Of a stretch of DNA of 23,390 nucleotides, positions 8,525 to 17,148 are shown one piece after another. The DNA comes from Proteiniphilum sp. UBA4977 (GTDB taxonomy: Bacteria > Bacteroidota > Bacteroidia > Bacteroidales > Dysgonomonadaceae): NCBI GenBank assembly GCA_002398565.1, contig DGZP01000085.1, positions 1 to 23,390 of the forward strand. The letters run 5' to 3'. How positions within the stretch are numbered: position 1 is the stretch's first letter; every line of letters begins with the position of its first letter. The notes beneath the pieces are model-generated. The model ran no database searches. It was not told the origin of the DNA and was given only the letters and a program-made list of their open reading frames with translations. A program made the translations under genes and the position numbers.

Positions 8525-8868
8525 CGCACTCATGGCTAATTGACGTGCACCAGTAAACATACCTATACGTGAAGGGATACTTACCGGATTAATAGCATAT
8601 GCCCTGTCAAAGCGAACACCTGTCTCACACAGTCGGTCTATATTGGTCGTTTTGACATAGGAATTACCCATAGCTGAAATATATTCCCAATTTAACTGGT
8701 CGCTGACGACCAATAGAATATTTGATTTACCTGTACCAGCGGAACACTTTTTTTTTGCATTTGTCCGTATATACGCGACATGGAAGAGCTTGAAAAAATC
8801 AAGACAGCTATAACGCCTATTTTAATCCATTTTATTATCCGATCGGATATAGAGTTCATTTTTATCAT
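8525..8868 (-). pseudogene. Truncated, frameshifted serine-type sulfatase remnant
   Basis: Two adjoining frames together make the N-terminus of a sulfatase. The first starts at ATG 8868 or 8859 and encodes a signal-like segment ending IYGQMQKK. After a tract of nine A (8748-8756) the reading moves to another frame, giving SNILLVVSDQLNW, a metal-binding start like that of S1 sulfatases, and then NPVSIPSRIGMFTG, the formylglycine motif with Ser in the Cys position. Ten A would restore one frame. Homology stops just after this motif, and the glycosidase lipoprotein begins within some 40 bases, so the catalytic rest of the enzyme is missing. It lies 20 bases after the GH3 gene. The 3' boundary is approximate. 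Confidence 0.75.
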
Positions 8869-8888
8869 CGTTGTTTTTAATTGTTCCT

Positions 8889-11216
8889 CTATTTCATTAC
8901 CGTAACTTTTTGAAAAATTTGATCTTTACCGTGAGAATTCCCACCCACCATCAAGGTGAAACTTCCCGGCTCGAATATATATTCTCCTGTGCTATTGTAA
9001 TAACCAAATACCTTTTTGTCTAAAGAAAAAGTCACTGTTTTCTTCTCTCCCTTTTCGAGTTGGATACGCTGGAATCCGACTAGTAATTTTACTGGTCTGG
9101 TAGTAGAACCGAAGTCATCCCTCAAGTACAGTTGTACCACCTCTTCTCCCGCCATTTCTCCTGTGTTCTCTACCGTAACATTCACTTGCAAGGGCTCTCC
9201 GTAATTTAATTCTTTCGGGCAGTTTAATTCGTTATACCGAAAACGAGTATAACTTAATCCGTAGCCGAAATCATATAAAGGTTCTTTTACTCCGTCGATA
9301 AATGCATGAGAATATTGTGATGGCTTATGGTAGTAATAAATGGGTATCTGCCCTACATGCCTGGGAATCGTGATAGGTAATTTACCACTTGGGTTCACCT
9401 TCCCATATAGAATTTCAGCAATAGCTTGCCCCCCGAAGGATCCGGGCTCCCATGCTTCCAAGATTGCATCAATGTTGTCTTTAAGCCAGGGAGTTGCCAA
9501 TGGTCTTCCGTTTACCAAGACTACGATTATTGGTTTTCCTGTTTTTTTGAGTTCTTCTACCAGATATTGTTGTTTTCCCCAAAGAGTGATATCCATTCTA
9601 TCACGGTTCTCACCTGCGGTTTTCTCTTTCCAATGTTGCCTGAATGAATCTTCACCTAATACTAAAATTATTAAATCCATTTTTTCTGAAATCTCAATCA
9701 CTTTAGTGATGGAATCATTATTCGACTCTCGTAGATTCCATCCAACATCGATATAATGGATAGTGCTATTTTTTGAAAAGGACTTGATACCATCAAGCAC
9801 AGTCACGTAATTTGCCCGGGGTTGGTCAAATACCCAATCACCCATAATGGATTGATTATCAGAATTTGGGCCTGCCACCAAAATATTTTTATATTTACCC
9901 GATACTATTGGGAGAATGTCATTTTCATTCTTCAGCAATACGACTCCTTTTCTGGCAATATCCAAGGCGGTTTGTTGGTGTTCCTTTGTAAATACGTTCT
10001 TTGATTGTTTTCCCGAATTGACGTATCTATTCTCAAAAAGGCCTAACATGAATTTAGCAGTTAAAATTTTTTCACAGGCCTGATTGATTCTCTCCTCGGA
10101 CAGCTTCCCCTCCAAAACGAGTTCTTTGATATTCTCTAAAAATTCCGGTCCATGCATATGCATATCGACTCCTGCGTCCACTGAAATCTGAAAAGCCTCC
10201 TTTATGGTTTCTGTGATCTTGTGTTTTCGGCTTATTGCCTCCATATCCATCCAATCGCTAATAATGAATCCCTTAAAACCAAATTCATTTCGAGCAATCT
10301 CTGTCAACAGCCTCTTGTCGGCATGTCCTGGTATGCCGTTAATCTCATTATGCGCCGGCATCAGCGTGAAGGGGTGCGTTTGCTGAATAGTATTTTTGAA
10401 TGGAGATAGGATGATGTTTCGCAGCTCTCCCTCACCAATCTCAACAGGAGATGCATTCGTACCGTTGTTCCCTATACCACCTCCTGCCATATGCTTCACA
10501 CATGCAAGGACACTTTTATCCTTATCAATAAAATCATTTTGCAGTCCACTTACACTTGCAATTCCCATTTGGGATACCAGGTATGGATCTTCACCAAATG
10601 TTTCTCCGACCCTTCCCCATCTGGGATCACGAGCGATTTCAATATTAGGCGAGAATGCCCAGTGCATTCCACTTGCTCTCATTTCCTCTGCGGTCTGACG
10701 AAATGATTCTTTTATTAAATTGGGATCGAAAGTTGAGGCCATCGTAATAGGCGAAGGATATATTGTTGCCCCGGACATTAACCCATTGCCGTGTATAGCA
10801 TCGATGCCCATCAACAGCGGTATTTTCAAGGGGCTTTCTTCAGCCAGTTTTTGTAAATAATTGGCTTCCTGAGTTGTTAACACATGTAAAAATGAACCAA
10901 TCAGTCCCTGTTTTACCATGCGCTCTACGGCAGAAGAATGTAACCCTTTATAAAAACCTCTTGCATGGCCGCCCAGAAGTTCTTCTTCTGTTATATTTTT
11001 CTCTGCATCGCGCATATGCTCCAAACCCACATACTGGCACATTTGAGCAATCTTCATTTCCAGACTCATTCTATCCATCAAGTCTTTTACCCGTTCAATG
11101 ACTGGTTCTTGAGGATCAAGATATCTTGGTTTCTGTTGTGCAAATACTGAAGAGATTAAACTCAACAAAAGGATAGTAGCGCCCCATTTTATTGGGGCGC
11201 TCTTGGAATTTTTCAT
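8889..11216 (-). CDS. GH3 family beta-glucosidase (BglX-like)
   Basis: This is a periplasmic glycoside hydrolase family 3 enzyme that removes beta-linked glucose or a similar sugar from oligosaccharide ends. Counting from the ATG at 11216 (MKNSKSAP) it has 775 residues. An alternative ATG at 11228, directly abutting the stop of the upstream gene, adds four residues. A Sec signal ends near SVFAQQ. The N-terminal barrel shows GIDAIHG, the RDPRWGRVGETFGEDP block, Lys241-His242 (VKHMAGGG) and the nucleophile Asp322 in FIISDWMDME. A second alpha/beta domain and a fibronectin III-like C-terminus (VTVENTGEMAGEEVVQLYL) complete the usual architecture. It is tightly coupled to the preceding lipoprotein gene and probably acts on oligosaccharides brought in by SusCD. 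Confidence 0.95.
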   Translation of the reverse strand: MKNSKSAPIKWGATILLLSLISSVFAQQKPRYLDPQEPVIERVKDLMDRMSLEMKIAQMCQYVGLEHMRDAEKNITEEELLGGHARGFYKGLHSSAVERMVKQGLIGSFLHVLTTQEANYLQKLAEESPLKIPLLMGIDAIHGNGLMSGATIYPSPITMASTFDPNLIKESFRQTAEEMRASGMHWAFSPNIEIARDPRWGRVGETFGEDPYLVSQMGIASVSGLQNDFIDKDKSVLACVKHMAGGGIGNNGTNASPVEIGEGELRNIILSPFKNTIQQTHPFTLMPAHNEINGIPGHADKRLLTEIARNEFGFKGFIISDWMDMEAISRKHKITETIKEAFQISVDAGVDMHMHGPEFLENIKELVLEGKLSEERINQACEKILTAKFMLGLFENRYVNSGKQSKNVFTKEHQQTALDIARKGVVLLKNENDILPIVSGKYKNILVAGPNSDNQSIMGDWVFDQPRANYVTVLDGIKSFSKNSTIHYIDVGWNLRESNNDSITKVIEISEKMDLIILVLGEDSFRQHWKEKTAGENRDRMDITLWGKQQYLVEELKKTGKPIIVVLVNGRPLATPWLKDNIDAILEAWEPGSFGGQAIAEILYGKVNPSGKLPITIPRHVGQIPIYYYHKPSQYSHAFIDGVKEPLYDFGYGLSYTRFRYNELNCPKELNYGEPLQVNVTVENTGEMAGEEVVQLYLRDDFGSTTRPVKLLVGFQRIQLEKGEKKTVTFSLDKKVFGYYNSTGEYIFEPGSFTLMVGGNSHGKDQIFQKVTVMK

Positions 11217-11228
11217 CAATTGCAACAT

Positions 11229-12440
11229 TTATTTCTGAACCTTGACATCAACAGTGATATAACCTGTATTTGCATTGGCTGACCTGGATTTCACATATAG
11301 AACACCATATAGTTCTGATGCCGTTTTGAACAGGATGACACCGTTATCCGGCAAACCTAAAGAAGTATCACTTTCCGGAATATCTGACTCCGCATACAAT
11401 GCTTCTATCTGTGCGGAAGAATGTATAAAATCAAAATCTACTCGTGACAATTCAATTCTTTTGATGAATGTTCTCTTTCTTACCGGCCATTTAGCCATAG
11501 CATCGTCACCGAATAAAGCCTCCGTATATATGTAATTGGCTATGTTGTTAAATGTGGGCGATGTAAGGTGGAAAGCTCCTGAACCGTAATATGTGGTTAA
11601 ATCAATATTCTCCGATTGTGCAGGAGAACCCTCAGTCACATACACCTCACCTGTAGACGCATTAAAAAAAGGCCCTGCAACCGGACTACGTTGTGCTCCT
11701 ATGTTGACGTTAAAATAAGCATTGAAGTCAGCTTCCTGAGATCGTTCAATGAACAAAGAATAAGGTTGTCTTTGGATATTACCCATTACATCCATGATTT
11801 CAATGGTAAACTCAAGTGTTTTATCCGCATCGGCTATTGTCGGCTGGTACGAGAATTTGTAAATGTCTTCTTTTGGATTGTTAAAAATATCCTTAGTCAA
11901 TGAAGTAATTTCTTCACCATTTAAAAATGTTTTTATATATTTCAAATCATTTTCAGAAACAACCGTAATATTGAAATCAACCAATTCGTCGTCTTTGATT
12001 TCTGAAGGAGTTCCTGAAGGGAAGATCACGTCAATATCGGCCGGAGCTGACTCGACGTATATCGTAAAATCTTTATCAACGATATGATCCTCCTCGTCTA
12101 TGACCGTTAATCTGAATATCAGACTTTTTCCAATATCATTTCCCATCACTTTATAGGTGTATTTTAAAGTGATATCGTTAGAGGAAGATGCTGAAACCGA
12201 CTGTAGTTCTTTTCCATCCAGACTCAATACTGCGTTCTTGATTTTATTATCCGAATTGGGAGAGATCGTTATGTCGAATACTATCTCATCTTTTGATGTT
12301 ACCACATAAGGTATTTCAACATTCTGCGTGACAATTACGGAAAATGCATTTATCTCTTGCAATGTATCATCTTCTTTTGTACAGCTTATCATAGCTAACA
12401 ATAGGAAGAATGAGAATATTGTCATTGGTATATTGTTCAT
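11229..12440 (-). CDS. Ig-like repeat lipoprotein, possible surface glycan-binding protein
   Basis: This 403-residue lipoprotein is of unknown family. The signal peptide ends in AMISC (Cys20), followed by KEDD, an acidic stretch of the kind seen in surface-exported Bacteroidota lipoproteins. The body is beta-rich. At least two Ig-like modules can be seen (about 35-130 and 130-230; repeated pattern of a strand, a turn, then YTYKV or FSYQP and FTIYVE or LFIER). A different C-terminal region of about 170 residues has no enzyme motif I recognise. The position inside the PUL and the build suggest a surface glycan-binding protein comparable in role to SusE/SusF, but this is inferred from context. 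It is 34 bases after the first GH-A glycosidase and abuts the GH3 gene. Confidence 0.8.
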   Translation of the reverse strand: MNNIPMTIFSFFLLLAMISCTKEDDTLQEINAFSVIVTQNVEIPYVVTSKDEIVFDITISPNSDNKIKNAVLSLDGKELQSVSASSSNDITLKYTYKVMGNDIGKSLIFRLTVIDEEDHIVDKDFTIYVESAPADIDVIFPSGTPSEIKDDELVDFNITVVSENDLKYIKTFLNGEEITSLTKDIFNNPKEDIYKFSYQPTIADADKTLEFTIEIMDVMGNIQRQPYSLFIERSQEADFNAYFNVNIGAQRSPVAGPFFNASTGEVYVTEGSPAQSENIDLTTYYGSGAFHLTSPTFNNIANYIYTEALFGDDAMAKWPVRKRTFIKRIELSRVDFDFIHSSAQIEALYAESDIPESDTSLGLPDNGVILFKTASELYGVLYVKSRSANANTGYITVDVKVQK

Positions 12441-12474
12441 ATGATTAAAAATTTAAGAATTTCTTGCGATCAGT

Positions 12475-13842
12475 TTAATTGACATAAAAAGGGATCACCC
12501 CGCTGGCAACTTTTTTATGGGTATCGTCATTCACGAAAGCGATTAATCTGTATGCCCCTGATTCTGAAGGTGCTTTAAAAGATATATTGGCTAGTGTATT
12601 ATCCGATATCAGGCCCGTAATTCCATCGGGGAGACTCCCATCGCTATCTGCGGAACCCTCTTTCATGATCATCCATGAATAGGTCAGCGGATCTCCATCG
12701 GGGTCTGTGGCTACGACAGAGGCTGTATTAGTAGAGTTTTTATCCACCTTGATATTCTCTTCGGCTCTTTTATTATTCATTAAGATTGCACTTCTGTCCT
12801 GTATTACCGGTGCTCTGTTGGTTGGGTACGAACCTGTCCAGGCATATTGCATTGCATCAACTGCTCCGAAAGTATAGCCCTTTTTATCAAAAAGACCATA
12901 CCAGGTCAGTACCTCTCCATGCCTTTGATATCCCCATAAGAATACAAATGAACCTATACATCCGTTTGATTTATTTGCAAGAATGTGATCGGTATGTGCC
13001 TGTAGATAGATATCTGCTTTTTCTGTACTGGTTTGCTCTACCAATCCTCCCCATTCCAAAATCCTTGAAGGTTCCGGGTTCATTTGCCAGGTTCCCCTTG
13101 GCCCGAATTCCGTAATCATGTATGGCTTTTCCCACCCAGCAGCATCAACATTGCTTTTCACATTCGGGAGAGACGGTGCGTACATATTGATGGATAAGAT
13201 ATCTATTTGCGGTGCCATCTCCTTTATCAATTTGATTTTGGTAACATCGGAGTTTGATAATGCAACTGTGGTTGGATGATTCGGGTCCACTTGGTGGATA
13301 AATTTAGCCACATCGTTTACGGCAGTCCATAACTTGGTATTCTTGTAGTTTGATTCTGCTTCGTTTCCGATAGACCAGCATAGCAAAGCGGGATGATCTT
13401 TATATTTCATGACAGCCTCTTTCATTATCTCCAATTGATTGGCTACGGCAGCATCATTATCATAGTCAAAACCATCTCTTTCCCGGTTCATATACAGGCC
13501 AAAGTTTACATATAAGCCTGCTTCATACGCTTCGTCTAATATACTGCGTGTTTCATCACTAACACCATAGGTTCGTATTGTATTTGCACCATATTTTGCT
13601 GCCTCACCATAAAAATTATTCGTTGCTGCTCCTTTTACATAGAATTCATCACCGTTGACAAACAGCTTCCATTCATTTCCTTCCTTTGATAGCGTTACTT
13701 TTGCCGGAGGGGGTAATTCGGTTTCTTCAAAAGAATTTGGGGGTATCGGGTAGTCATATTTGTCCGAACAACCAGCAGATAACATCATTAAGCTGATAGA
13801 GTAAATAAATGAATATTTAAAAATTAATAATACCTTCTTCAT
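12475..13842 (-). CDS. Clan GH-A glycosidase lipoprotein (first copy)
   Basis: This is a 455-residue lipoprotein with signal ending MLSAGC (Cys25). An N-terminal TIM barrel (about 50-340) carries the likely acid/base Glu161 in SIGNEAE and the nucleophile Glu245 in ITEFGPRG, the pattern of retaining clan GH-A enzymes. A C-terminal Ig-like module follows (about 360-455; DPDGDPLTYSW). Similarity to the paralogue at 7127-8506 is strong throughout: both have IRTYGV, LEWGGLVEQTSTEK and a NRAP linker. General annotation would call it GH2 TIM-barrel. The lipoprotein plus barrel plus Ig layout also fits GH158 endo-beta-1,3-glucanases, and I cannot decide. It probably acts at the cell surface to make oligosaccharides for SusCD. 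It starts 2 bases after the preceding oxidoreductase gene ends. Confidence 0.88.
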   Translation of the reverse strand: MKKVLLIFKYSFIYSISLMMLSAGCSDKYDYPIPPNSFEETELPPPAKVTLSKEGNEWKLFVNGDEFYVKGAATNNFYGEAAKYGANTIRTYGVSDETRSILDEAYEAGLYVNFGLYMNRERDGFDYDNDAAVANQLEIMKEAVMKYKDHPALLCWSIGNEAESNYKNTKLWTAVNDVAKFIHQVDPNHPTTVALSNSDVTKIKLIKEMAPQIDILSINMYAPSLPNVKSNVDAAGWEKPYMITEFGPRGTWQMNPEPSRILEWGGLVEQTSTEKADIYLQAHTDHILANKSNGCIGSFVFLWGYQRHGEVLTWYGLFDKKGYTFGAVDAMQYAWTGSYPTNRAPVIQDRSAILMNNKRAEENIKVDKNSTNTASVVATDPDGDPLTYSWMIMKEGSADSDGSLPDGITGLISDNTLANISFKAPSESGAYRLIAFVNDDTHKKVASGVIPFYVN

Positions 13843-13844
13843 AA

Positions 13845-15503
13845 TTAATGAGGTTTTGTGTTTCCAGGTTTGATAATTTGTTTTAATTCCAAAAGTTTTG
13901 CAGCCAATCTATCATAAGGAATCTCCTGTACTGCACTTTTTTCATCGATTGCCAATGATGCAGCAACGGCTGCAGATTGACCTAAAACCATGTATACAGG
14001 TTCCATTCTAATGGAACTAAACGCTACATGTGATGCTGACAAGCAAACAGGAACCAACAAATTGCTGCACTCATTTCTTTTTGGTGTGAGTGAATAATAA
14101 CTGATTTGATAAGGTGTAGTTGGTTTAAATATTGTTCCTTCATATCTCAACTTACCCTCTTCATCGATTACTTTTGAAACATAATGACAATCCAGCGCAT
14201 AGCTTCCTACCCCTATTGGGTTTTCAGCCACTTCTCTATTTTCTTTCGCCACATTCTTCTCTACCATTACATATTCACCGATCATTCTTCTTGCTTCCCT
14301 TACATAAATGTGATTAGGAAAATTCTCAGTATCTGCAAATTCATCTTTGGGTAAGCCCCAGTCACTCATTTCGGATCTGATATGTTCAGGAATACGGGGA
14401 TCATGTTCTAATAACCATAACATCCCAAGGGCATAATCCTTATGCATCTGTTCGATTTCTTTTCTTTTGTTATAATCAGCTTCTGCATAATCGTAGCTGG
14501 CTCCGAAAAAATCCAGGTGGTTCGTATCGGTTTTGCGGTTGGGCATCGGAGTCAGCGTGATGATGTTTTGTAATGTTAACTCTGGATTCTGTTGTATTCG
14601 TCGTACCAATACTTCGTACCACAGTGGGTTGTAGTTTTTTGGTTCTTGAATTTTTATCCTGTTTTCCGGATCATCGGTCAGTGTCATCCTGTAACAGTAA
14701 GCTTGCACTCTGTGATCTGCTTCACCCTGCTTTAGTGGAATCTCACTGTCGATGTATGGCAACAATCCCGAGTTTTTATCTCCTTCCACTATGTAGGGGT
14801 CAATTGTGCTCAGATCTGTTCCATCTTTGAAATTTATCCGGTACCCGTTAAATGTTTCGTTATAGGTTGTGTTGGATTCTCTACCAACAGTATATGAAAC
14901 ATTTGCATTTGCCATCAAGTCACCCTCATATGAGGCATCGATAAAAACTTTGGCTTTGACGGTTTTTCCGCTTTCCATTTGGATTGAGTTTATCTTTGTT
15001 TTCCTCTTTTGAACACCATTGGTTAACTGCAATCGTTCATTAAACCAGATATTTACTCCTGCTTCATCTAACATATCAAGCATGATTTTCTCGGCAACAT
15101 TGGACTCATAGACCCATTGCATTTTCCGATCATCATTTTTTCCCCGGTAGGTTCTCTTGATGGATTTACTGAAAAATTCATCCCGGTTCTGGTTTTTCCA
15201 TACGGTTGAATCTTGGTAGTAGGAGTAGATTCGTTGGTAAAACTCTTTTGCAATACCACCCACCATGTCATTGCGGTTCATATCCGTTGCTGTGAGTCCT
15301 GAGGTGGCTAATCCCCCAACGTGCCGATTTTTAGATATTAGGATTACGTCTTTACCTAGTCGTGATGCTTGGATAGCTGCAATTACACCTGATGCCGATT
15401 CACCATATACACATATATCGAAAGTTTTTTCGTTACTATTGGTACACATGTTCAGACCCAATAGAACGGTCAAAAATAGAATCAGTGGTTTTATTGTTTT
15501 CAT
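13845..15503 (-). CDS. FAD-dependent oxidoreductase, probable lipoprotein
   Basis: This 552-residue member of the FAD_oxidored family is a paralogue of the protein at 3197-5206. I chose the ATG at 15503 (MKTIKPLILF) because it gives a clean signal peptide. A start at 15593 would overlap susD and add a charged leader. Cys20 in LGLNMC may be a lipid anchor, though the -1 Met is unusual for a lipobox. The FAD site is DICVYGESASG (29-39), followed by HVGGLATSGL (61-70). The block LLVPVCLSASHVAFSSIRM is near the C-terminus. It lacks the extra C-terminal beta module of its paralogue. It is the first enzyme gene after SusD, 52 bases downstream, and almost touches the first GH-A gene, so the two are very likely made together. 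Its substrate is unknown. Confidence 0.87.
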   Translation of the reverse strand: MKTIKPLILFLTVLLGLNMCTNSNEKTFDICVYGESASGVIAAIQASRLGKDVILISKNRHVGGLATSGLTATDMNRNDMVGGIAKEFYQRIYSYYQDSTVWKNQNRDEFFSKSIKRTYRGKNDDRKMQWVYESNVAEKIMLDMLDEAGVNIWFNERLQLTNGVQKRKTKINSIQMESGKTVKAKVFIDASYEGDLMANANVSYTVGRESNTTYNETFNGYRINFKDGTDLSTIDPYIVEGDKNSGLLPYIDSEIPLKQGEADHRVQAYCYRMTLTDDPENRIKIQEPKNYNPLWYEVLVRRIQQNPELTLQNIITLTPMPNRKTDTNHLDFFGASYDYAEADYNKRKEIEQMHKDYALGMLWLLEHDPRIPEHIRSEMSDWGLPKDEFADTENFPNHIYVREARRMIGEYVMVEKNVAKENREVAENPIGVGSYALDCHYVSKVIDEEGKLRYEGTIFKPTTPYQISYYSLTPKRNECSNLLVPVCLSASHVAFSSIRMEPVYMVLGQSAAVAASLAIDEKSAVQEIPYDRLAAKLLELKQIIKPGNTKPH

Positions 15504-15555
15504 CATATTGAAATTATGTTTAAATTTTTCTGGTGTTTTTGTAATCACTTCTTGA

Positions 15556-17130
15556 TTAATTATAACCCGGATTTTGAGGAAAATTCTCCGCACCCATACT
15601 GATTATTTCGGATTCAGGTATTGGCCAGCGGATAAAATGTGGATTGGCTGGGAGATTGATTCTTCCAGGGATACTACTTGAAATTTCCGGATCTCCGGCA
15701 TAGTTCATTACTTGTGAAATCAATATTCCCAGTCTCTTCAGGAAATACCATCTATCCCCTTCAAATGATAGTTCACGTGCCTGTTCGTCAATGACATCCT
15801 TTATGGTTAGTGTGCTGGTAAAAGTTTGGTTTCCGGCCCTCTCCCATGTTTTGTTAAAGTACTCTTTTGCCAATGATTGATCTCCTTTCATTAATGCCGC
15901 TTCAGTTCCGATTATATAGGTCTCAGCCAAACGATAAAGGATAATGTCTTTGTAACTTCTTGTTTCATAGGGTTCACGAGTCCAGCTGTCAGCATATTTC
16001 GTACACCCCGGATATACAAACCTGTTTATTGAGCCGTTTTTGTACAAAGGGAAATAATCACCTGGTTGTACAGTAACAGAACCGTATGGCAATGCTTTGT
16101 CGGTTGTGTTTTTATAGCGATGGATATAATAACTGTTATAGCGTTTATCATTTGTTTGATCGTATAATGAAAATAGATACGGGCCTGGAAGACATCTTCC
16201 ATAGGTATATCCTCCATTTTCATAGGTGCAAGCATATTCTGATGTACCTCCTATTTCCTGTCTGTAAGATGCGATATAGAATGCGGCAAAAAGGTGTCCT
16301 TTTGGTGTTCCTTCCGAAAGATTGCCTCCGGGATTTTTACTCCATTGTTGTACCATCAGTGCCTCTTTATGATTTAAATCCGCACCATTGAAGATGGCAT
16401 CTAAATCGATTAGCTCGTAGTAACCAGACTTGTCAATTCTATCAACTTGTTCTAACGCTTCATCCCAATCCTTTATCCATAGAGCAGCTTTTGCTTTGAT
16501 ATGACGTACTGCTGCTTGGTTAAAACGACCTGGATCAGTAGTCTGCCAGGGAAGATTTTCAATGGCATAATCAAGATCCTGATATAGTAATTCGAATACT
16601 TCTGCGGTACTTGCCGCTCTGTATGTCTTAAGTTCATCGACATTTTCCCAGGTAGTAGGTTCGGTGTTCAACCAGATTCGGTCAAAGGTTCGGAACAATA
16701 AGAAATATGATTGTGCCCTAAAGCTTTTTGCTTCAGCAATTGTAGCCTTTAAAGCATCAGTTTGGGGTAGATCCGCGCCTGCACTTATGATTTCATTAGC
16801 TTTCCCGATAATCTGATACATGATCCGCCACATGACCCCAGTTATCGATGATGAGGGTTTGATATACACCGGATCGTACGTGCCGAAATAATTGCCAGTA
16901 CCCCCATTTGTGACAGCTAAATCCGTAGCCCGGTCTAAGGCGAAAATTGTCGCATCATCATTGAGATAAACACGTTGCAAATTATACAGTGCATTTACAG
17001 CCAGTTTTAATCCTTCTTCCGAACTATATATGTAGTCGGCTGAGTATTTTGTCTTGTTTTGCTCTTCCAACAAGTCACTACAAGAAGCAGTTATCAATAT
17101 CACTATTAAGAAAATAATATTTCGTTTCAT
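15556..17130 (-). CDS. SusD/RagB-family outer-membrane glycan-binding lipoprotein
   Basis: This 524-residue lipoprotein has signal ending LITASC (Cys17). SusD proteins sit as a lid on the SusC barrel and capture oligosaccharides. The typical SusD opening is visible: SDLLEE followed by a helical region with YSSEEGLKLAVNALYNLQ. The TPR-like helices with AEAKSFRAQSYFLLFRTF (about 132-150) are also present, as is the C-terminal signature ELSFEGDRWYFLKRLG with a terminal NPGYN. Length is in the usual range of 480-600. It begins 18 bases after the end of susC, the standard arrangement. The glycan bound cannot be told from sequence. Confidence 0.96.
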   Translation of the reverse strand: MKRNIIFLIVILITASCSDLLEEQNKTKYSADYIYSSEEGLKLAVNALYNLQRVYLNDDATIFALDRATDLAVTNGGTGNYFGTYDPVYIKPSSSITGVMWRIMYQIIGKANEIISAGADLPQTDALKATIAEAKSFRAQSYFLLFRTFDRIWLNTEPTTWENVDELKTYRAASTAEVFELLYQDLDYAIENLPWQTTDPGRFNQAAVRHIKAKAALWIKDWDEALEQVDRIDKSGYYELIDLDAIFNGADLNHKEALMVQQWSKNPGGNLSEGTPKGHLFAAFYIASYRQEIGGTSEYACTYENGGYTYGRCLPGPYLFSLYDQTNDKRYNSYYIHRYKNTTDKALPYGSVTVQPGDYFPLYKNGSINRFVYPGCTKYADSWTREPYETRSYKDIILYRLAETYIIGTEAALMKGDQSLAKEYFNKTWERAGNQTFTSTLTIKDVIDEQARELSFEGDRWYFLKRLGILISQVMNYAGDPEISSSIPGRINLPANPHFIRWPIPESEIISMGAENFPQNPGYN

Positions 17131-17148
17131 ATATCTTGAAATTTGAAG

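Noticed and set aside
7127..8713. The 528-residue open frame as a real sulfatase-glycosidase fusion protein
   Set aside because: The frame begins at a TTG inside the sulfatase remnant, and a complete lipoprotein signal follows internally at 8506. The upstream part lacks most of the sulfatase.
9340..9756. Plus-strand frame of 138 residues opposite the GH3 gene
   Set aside because: It is an antisense shadow of the GH3 coding sequence, with no start context or family features.
13845..15593. Longer start for the first FAD oxidoreductase at 15593
   Set aside because: It would overlap susD and place a 30-residue charged leader before a good signal peptide starting at 15503.
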